From NCBI GenBank assembly GCA_958437935.1, contig CAUBPS010000002.1:1-64000 (forward strand): a DNA stretch of 64,000 nucleotides. Direction: 5' to 3'. Under the pieces are notes generated by a model. That model was not told the origin of the DNA. It saw only the letters and a list, made by a program, of their open reading frames with translations, and did not search any database. The position numbers and the translations under genes were made by a program. The stretch is from an uncultured Collinsella sp. (GTDB taxonomy: Bacteria > Actinomycetota > Coriobacteriia > Coriobacteriales > Coriobacteriaceae). This document shows, one piece after another, positions 59,810-64,000 of this stretch; positions within the stretch are counted from its first letter, which is position 1; the number at the start of each line of letters is the position of its first letter.

Positions 59810-60136
59810 CTAGCGAGCATCCACCACGTAGAGCCCAACGCGCACCTGATGCCACGGGCTGCGCTCGGGGGCAACCTGTTGCACACGGGCCTCAAATACG
59901 TCCTCGTGGCCGTAATACATCATCAAGGACAGTGGGCCGACCTCGTTTCCCGGAACGTAGCCAAGTTTGGTCTTGCCATAGTAGATCGCAACTGCCTCGG
60001 GGTCATGGGGATTATCGCGCTCGGCACACAGCGTCAGTTTATCGCCCGCTTTAAGATCGCCTAGGACCAAAGCGCCATCGGCATACTGAAATCCTGCAAT
60101 GTGAAATGACAGAAGAACACGCGAAGGCTCGTACAT
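59810..60136 (-). CDS. stand-alone HIRAN-domain protein
   Basis: The 108-residue protein is almost entirely a HIRAN domain: FHIAGFQYADG near 12, L-x-x-GDKLTLCAERDNPHDPEAVAI near 30 and GKTKLGYVPGNEVGPLSLMM. HIRAN modules in helicases such as HLTF bind DNA 3' ends; lone bacterial versions are thought to recognise damaged DNA or stalled forks. It has no other domain. GAGGAG lies six bases before the ATG. It heads a small operon with the 59-residue protein and the phosphoesterase. Confidence 0.88.
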   Translation of the reverse strand: MYEPSRVLLSFHIAGFQYADGALVLGDLKAGDKLTLCAERDNPHDPEAVAIYYGKTKLGYVPGNEVGPLSLMMYYGHEDVFEARVQQVAPERSPWHQVRVGLYVVDAR

Positions 60137-60372
60137 AGCAGCTCCTCTAACGGCCGGATAAACCGGTGTGTAACCTTATTGAGAAGTCTACGGTCCCGTG
60201 CGGACACAAATACATCCTGTCTACGTCCTTCAATCGTTTGCCTCAACGCTTGCGCGACAGAACGCTTGCAGATAAGATAGGAACACGGATGGCACCCGTT
60301 GCCGCGGGTCTTGCCAACTCCGATACACGTTTTCATCGTGAGAAGTGGCCGTCTTCGCTTACGCGGGGGCGG

Positions 60373-60456
60373 CTATTTCATTCGGCCGATAAACAGACCG
60401 AGTTCGATAGCCGCAATCAACAACGCCAATAACGAAATAACATCGCTTACGTTCAT
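60373..60456 (-). CDS. 27-residue single-span membrane peptide, possible type I toxin
   Basis: The peptide MNVSDVISLLALLIAAIELG continues LFIGRMK: a short polar start, a ~20-residue hydrophobic span and a basic end. AAGGGA lies seven to eight bases before the ATG and the stop TAG is at 60373. Size and shape match holin-like/TxpA-type toxins of type I systems, or a small transport accessory peptide. No antisense RNA gene is proven. The surrounding gap 60137-60561 contains no other convincing frame. Confidence 0.5.
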   Translation of the reverse strand: MNVSDVISLLALLIAAIELGLFIGRMK

Positions 60457-60519
60457 ACCAAATCCCTTCTAAAGGGAGTTGGCCCATCCGTGCTCCATAA
60501 CAGTAGTCTAACGCAAAAT

Positions 60520-60553
60520 GCAGGTAATAGGAACACTTGTTCGTATTACCTGC
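60520..60553 (-). terminator. hairpin past the aldehyde dehydrogenase gene
   Basis: GCAGGTAATA pairs with TATTACCTGC, and inside it GAAC with GTTC, separated by one G-G mismatch. On the minus strand ATTTTGCG follows, a modest T-tract; on the plus strand CCCTTTTC follows. Likely terminator of the ADH-ALDH operon, eight bases past its stop. Confidence 0.65.
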
Positions 60554-60561
60554 GCCCTTTT

Positions 60562-61941
60562 CTAATGCACAAACATGCGCACGAACTTGTGCTTCCAGCT
60601 TGCGTAAGGAGCATAGCGGAATGGCACGTCCAGCCACGTTGCCTTGTTCACGATGCTCTTCTTGTGGCTAAACGTATCGAAGCTCTCGCGTCCATGGTAC
60701 CGCCCCATACCGCTCGCACCCATGCCACCAAAGCCCATATGGCTCGTAGCCAAGTGCATAATCGTGTCGTTGACGCAGCCGCCGCCAAAGGGCACGTAAC
60801 GCACAAAGCGTTGCTGAACCGCACGATCCTGGCTAAAGATATACAGGGCCAGCGGCGTCGGACGATCCGTAATAAACGCTTCGGCCTCGTCTAGGCTCTC
60901 AAACGTCAGCACCGGCAAGATGGGACCGAAGATCTCCTCCTGCATCACGGCGTCATCGGGGGCCACGCCGTCCAAAATTGTCGGCTCAATCTTGAGCGAA
61001 GCCTCGCGCGCGGCACCTCCAAGCACGACCTTATCGGGATCGATCAGCCCGCGCACGCGCGCAAAATGCTTAGCATTGACGATATGCCCGTAGTCCTCGT
61101 TATCGAGCGGATGCTCGCCAAACATACGACTGACCTCCTCCTTGATGAGGCCCAGCAGCTCGTCGTGCACGCGCGTATCGACCAGCAGGTAGTCGGGCGC
61201 CACGCAGGTCTGCCCCACGTTGAGCCATTTACCAAAGGCGATACGCCGTGCCGCAACCTTCAAGTTTGCCGTTGCATCCACGATGCAGGGGCTCTTTCCG
61301 CCCAGCTCGAGCGTCACGGGCGTAAGGTTTTTACTTGCGTGCTCCATGACGAGTTTGCCGACTGGAACGCTACCGGTAAAGAAGATCTTGTCCCAGCACT
61401 CATCGAGCAGCGCTTCGTTTTCGGCGCGCCCGCCCTCGACGACCGTCACCAGGCACGGATCAAATGCCTCTTCACAGATTTGCTTGAGCACCGCGCTCGA
61501 TGCCGGAGCATAGGCACTCGGCTTGATGACCACGGTATTGCCCGCGGCAAGGGCGCCGGCGAGCGGCTCGAGTGTTAGCAAAAACGGGTAGTTCCACGGA
61601 GCCATGATGAGTGTGACGCCATAGGGCACGGCTTGCGTTTTGCACACGCTCACGGCGTTAGCGAGATCGCACGGACGCAGGCGCGGACGACTCCACCGAG
61701 CCACGTGAGCGATCTGATGTCGAATCTCGGAAAGCGACGTACCAATCTCGCACATATAGGCCTCGTCATGCGACTTCCCCAAATCGGTCTTGAGCGCATG
61801 GGCGATATCGGCCTCGTGGGCCCGCACCGCATCGCGTAAACTCACGAGCGCGCGACGTCGAACATCGACATCAAACGTGGCGTGCGTCTTAAAGTAGGCG
61901 CGCTGATCGCCGACGATGCGCGCAATTTCCTCGGTGTTCAT
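60562..61941 (-). CDS. aldehyde dehydrogenase
   Basis: Oxidises aldehydes to acids with NAD(P)+. The 459-residue protein is of the short class-3 type: MAPWNYPFLLTLEPLAGALA near 113, FFTGSVPVGK, the catalytic glutamate in LELGGKSP near 210, the catalytic cysteine in GQTCVAPDY near 245 and EEIFGPILPV near 330. A C-terminal hydrophobic-basic stretch might bind membrane. AGGAGGG lies before ATG 61941, overlapping the end of the upstream alcohol dehydrogenase gene. The two probably take an alcohol to its acid, or run in reverse. Confidence 0.93.
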   Translation of the reverse strand: MNTEEIARIVGDQRAYFKTHATFDVDVRRRALVSLRDAVRAHEADIAHALKTDLGKSHDEAYMCEIGTSLSEIRHQIAHVARWSRPRLRPCDLANAVSVCKTQAVPYGVTLIMAPWNYPFLLTLEPLAGALAAGNTVVIKPSAYAPASSAVLKQICEEAFDPCLVTVVEGGRAENEALLDECWDKIFFTGSVPVGKLVMEHASKNLTPVTLELGGKSPCIVDATANLKVAARRIAFGKWLNVGQTCVAPDYLLVDTRVHDELLGLIKEEVSRMFGEHPLDNEDYGHIVNAKHFARVRGLIDPDKVVLGGAAREASLKIEPTILDGVAPDDAVMQEEIFGPILPVLTFESLDEAEAFITDRPTPLALYIFSQDRAVQQRFVRYVPFGGGCVNDTIMHLATSHMGFGGMGASGMGRYHGRESFDTFSHKKSIVNKATWLDVPFRYAPYASWKHKFVRMFVH

Positions 61942-61949
61942 GGACCCTC

Positions 61950-63170
61950 CTAATTCTCGTCCTCAAACATACCACCTGCAACGACTTCGTACATATGCTC
62001 GAGCTCCAAGCGGTCCATTAGAAGCGGAACGGGGTATAGCGGATTGGCCTCGGCATCGGCATGCGCCGCCATCTCGGGAATGTCAGAGCGGCGAATGCCC
62101 GAGACATATTTGGGGATTCCCAGGGCCTCGTTCATGCGGTCGACCCAATCGATAAAGGCCTCGGCCGCAAGACTATCCTGCGCGGTAGCCGGCGCAATGC
62201 CCGCCATGTGAGCAAGATCGGCAAGCTTGGGGGCGGCGGCGTCACCATAAGCGCGAAGCATGTGCGGCAGGATGATCGCGTTGGCCAAACCGTGCGGAAT
62301 TCCGTATCGGCCGCCCAAACTGTGCGCGATGGCATGCACATATCCGACATAGGAGCGGGTAAACGCAACGCCCGCCTTATACGCCGCCAAAAGCATATTG
62401 CGACGAGCGCACATGTCGTCACCATGCTCATAGGCCTCGAGCAAATTGTCGTGGATAAGCTGCACCGCCTGTCGCGCCATCTTGCGCGTATAGGGCGTGG
62501 TGCTTCGCCCGATAAAGGCCTCAACGGCATGCGTCAGGGCGTCCATGCCCGTCTGCCCCGTAATGGAAGCGGGCAAGCCGCACGTAAACTCGGGGTCGTG
62601 GACTGCAAAACGCGGGATGAGCACAAAGTCGTTAATGGGGTATTTGTAGTGCGTCCCGTCATCGGTAATTACCGCCGCAAGCGTGACTTCGCTTCCCGTA
62701 CCGGCGGTAGTGGGAACGGCGATGAGCAGCGGCAGGCGACGATGAATCCGCAGCAGGCCGCGCATCTTGTTGATGGGCTTGTTTGGCTGCGCAATGCGTG
62801 CACCCACGCCCTTGGCGCAGTCCATGGCCGATCCTCCGCCAAAGCCGATAATGGCCCGGCAGGCACTCTCTCGATACAGGGACGCCGCTTCCTCCACGTT
62901 TGAAACCGTGGGGTTTGTACGCGTTTCGGCATAGACCGTAACGCCAATCCCCCTGGATGCGAGCGCCGCCTCGAGCGGTGCCGTGAGCCCCAGACGGGCA
63001 ATGCCGGGATCCGTCACGATAAGGACCTTCTGGATCGAGCGCTTTTGAAGCACCGCGGGCACATCCTCGGCATGCTCTAAAATGCGCGGCTCGGTATAGG
63101 GCAGGATCGGCAATGCAATGCGAAAAACCGTCTGATATGTTCGGCACCAGGCACGACGGGCTAGATGCAT
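61950..63170 (-). CDS. iron-containing alcohol dehydrogenase
   Basis: Group III alcohol dehydrogenase using NAD(P)H and Fe2+. The 406-residue protein has GFGGGSAMDCAKG near 96, TTAGTGSEVT near 138, QTGMDALTHAVEAF near 190, and the iron ligands HAIAHSLGGRYGIPHGLAN near 270. An N-terminal extension of ~25 residues precedes the core. AAGGAG lies eight bases before ATG 63170; the frame is open further up but without a site. It is followed after eight bases by the aldehyde dehydrogenase gene. Two TGTTGA operators lie upstream. Confidence 0.93.
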   Translation of the reverse strand: MHLARRAWCRTYQTVFRIALPILPYTEPRILEHAEDVPAVLQKRSIQKVLIVTDPGIARLGLTAPLEAALASRGIGVTVYAETRTNPTVSNVEEAASLYRESACRAIIGFGGGSAMDCAKGVGARIAQPNKPINKMRGLLRIHRRLPLLIAVPTTAGTGSEVTLAAVITDDGTHYKYPINDFVLIPRFAVHDPEFTCGLPASITGQTGMDALTHAVEAFIGRSTTPYTRKMARQAVQLIHDNLLEAYEHGDDMCARRNMLLAAYKAGVAFTRSYVGYVHAIAHSLGGRYGIPHGLANAIILPHMLRAYGDAAAPKLADLAHMAGIAPATAQDSLAAEAFIDWVDRMNEALGIPKYVSGIRRSDIPEMAAHADAEANPLYPVPLLMDRLELEHMYEVVAGGMFEDEN

Positions 63171-63188
63171 AAAGGAAACTCCTTCATT

Positions 63189-63204
63189 TGTTGATAGGTC
63201 AACA
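63189..63204 (-). promoter_or_regulatory. palindromic operator, TGTTGA-N4-TCAACA
   Basis: A perfect 6+6 inverted repeat separated by TAGG, 19 bases before the alcohol dehydrogenase start. Its half-site recurs at 63263-63268. A repressor of MarR, TetR or LacI type is suggested by size; none is encoded in the window. A TACAAT -10 for the operon lies about 20 bases upstream on the minus strand. Confidence 0.55.
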
Positions 63205-63252
63205 TTTGCTCGCCCGATTGTACTCAGCAAAGATCGCAGACGGCCTCCCAAT

Positions 63253-63268
63253 CGTTAATCAATCAACA
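63253..63268 (-). promoter_or_regulatory. second operator half-palindrome, TGTTGA-N4-TTAACG
   Basis: On the minus strand TGTTGA-TTGA-TTAACG resembles the perfect operator at 63189-63204; centres are 64 bases apart, about six helical turns, which would suit DNA looping across the operon promoter. It also lies 47 bases upstream of the rubrerythrin promoter. Confidence 0.4.
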
Positions 63269-63314
63269 TCTTCATATCTCGAAATTGTTTTATTAAAAAT
63301 CATTCCTAATAGGC

Positions 63315-63342
63315 TTCACATTTGGTTGCATTTATGGATAAT
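63315..63342 (+). promoter_or_regulatory. promoter of reverse rubrerythrin
   Basis: TTCACA (63315-63320, five of six consensus bases) and GATAAT (63337-63342, five of six), spacing 16. AT-rich upstream sequence (TTGTTTTATTAAAAATCATT) could include a PerR- or Fur-type site, but I see no clear match. Confidence 0.6.
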
Positions 63343-63426
63343 AGAACTCGTCAAGACGCACGTCCGGAGAGGGCCCTTACGGGACCGGACGAGCGCACAA
63401 TCGCCATCGATCGAAAGGATCGAATC

Positions 63427-63987
63427 ATGAAGTTTGTTTGCCCCGTTTGCGGTTATGTGGAAGAGTTCGACGGCGACCAGCTGCCCGAGGACTTCAAGTG
63501 CCCCCAGTGCGGCGTTCCCGGTTCTCGCTTCCTGAAGCAGGAGGAGGGTCAGCTCGAGTGGGCTGCCGAGCACGTCGTGGGCGTCGCCAAGATGGAGGGC
63601 GTCTCCGAGGACATCGTTGCCGACCTGCGCGCCAACTTTGAGGGCGAGTGCTCCGAGGTCGGTATGTACCTGGCCATGGCTCGCGTCGCTCATCGCGAGG
63701 GCTATCCCGAGATCGGCCTGTACTGGGAGAAGGCTGCCCACGAGGAGGCCGAGCATGCCGCCAAGTTCGCCGAGCTCCTGGGCGAGGTCGTGACCGACTC
63801 CACCAAGAAGAACCTCGAGATGCGCGTTGAGGCCGAGAACGGCGCCACCGCCGGCAAGACCGATCTTGCCAAGCGTGCCAAGGCCGCCGGCCTCGATGCC
63901 ATCCACGACACCGTGCACGAGATGGCTCGCGACGAGGCCCGCCACGGCAAGGCTTTCGCCGGCCTGCTCAAGCGCTACTTTGGCTAA
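63427..63987 (+). CDS. reverse rubrerythrin
   Basis: A peroxide- and oxygen-scavenging di-iron protein of anaerobes. The 186-residue chain has the rubredoxin domain first (CPVCGYVEEFDGDQLP and CPQCG, residues 5-38) and the four-helix di-iron domain second (ECSEVGMYLAMARVAHREGY, then HEEAEHAAKFAELLG, and DEARHGKAFAGLL), the reverse of classical rubrerythrin. The NADH:rubredoxin electron donor is not encoded nearby. AAAGGA precedes ATG 63427. A good promoter lies 85 bases upstream. It is divergent from the alcohol dehydrogenase operon and is the last complete gene. Confidence 0.95.
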   Translation: MKFVCPVCGYVEEFDGDQLPEDFKCPQCGVPGSRFLKQEEGQLEWAAEHVVGVAKMEGVSEDIVADLRANFEGECSEVGMYLAMARVAHREGYPEIGLYWEKAAHEEAEHAAKFAELLGEVVTDSTKKNLEMRVEAENGATAGKTDLAKRAKAAGLDAIHDTVHEMARDEARHGKAFAGLLKRYFG

Positions 63988-64000
63988 GCCAACCGCCTGA

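Overview
The window looks like chromosomal DNA of a high-GC, gut-type Coriobacteriia, most likely Collinsella or a close relative. This is an inference from GC-rich codon use, a LAQTGD-type sorting signal, a RecJ-helicase fusion, anaerobic enzymes (electron-bifurcating lactate dehydrogenase, reverse rubrerythrin) and many GGGAC-containing intergenic hairpins. I could not run a search, so the genus is a judgement.

Layout. 0-2 kb: translation operon infC-rpmI-rplT (minus) behind a structured, attenuator-bearing leader, then tRNA-Leu(CAA) whose 3' end is duplicated nearby. 2-11 kb: transglutaminase-like protein, class II aldolase, and a recJ::helicase - rel - MBL-hydrolase operon. 11-14 kb: bile-acid/sodium symporter-family carrier, then cutC - DUF4931. 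14-20 kb: livKHMGF branched-chain amino-acid ABC operon plus a decayed second livK. 20-30 kb: homoserine dehydrogenase, an SDR, a four-unit tandem hairpin array, a CPA2 antiporter, full-length purL, an EamA exporter and a membrane diguanylate cyclase. 30-37 kb: kdgT, azlCD, an HD-domain gene broken by an in-frame TGA, and an operon for a FAD dehydrogenase with EtfB and ferredoxin-fused EtfA. 37-41 kb: five small co-directional genes, four of them exported or membrane-anchored and one with a sortase signal. 41-47.4 kb: a three-gene module of TerB_N/TerB_C protein, BrxC/BrxD-like P-loop ATPase and Lhr-like DEVH helicase. This is the strongest candidate for a poorly described DNA-processing or defence system. 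47-57 kb: spermidine-synthase-like protein, Elp3, an XRE regulator with a DUF4097 partner, a Trm9-like methyltransferase, a divergent TrmB-like protein and a Ski2-like helicase. 57-64 kb: DUF2130 nuclease-like protein, phosphoesterase, HIRAN protein, a 27-residue membrane peptide, an ALDH/Fe-ADH pair with twin operators, and reverse rubrerythrin.

How the genes work together. livKHMGF imports branched-chain amino acids and azlCD probably exports them, while hom feeds the threonine/methionine branch. The lactate dehydrogenase/EtfAB operon would oxidise lactate with NAD+ at the expense of reduced ferredoxin. Elp3, the Trm9-like enzyme and the TrmB-like enzyme may form a tRNA-modification neighbourhood. 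Main novelty candidates: an apparent AUA start on infC under an attenuator, the TerB/BrxD/Lhr triad, the 62-63 bp hairpin array, and the Elp3/Trm9-like pairing.
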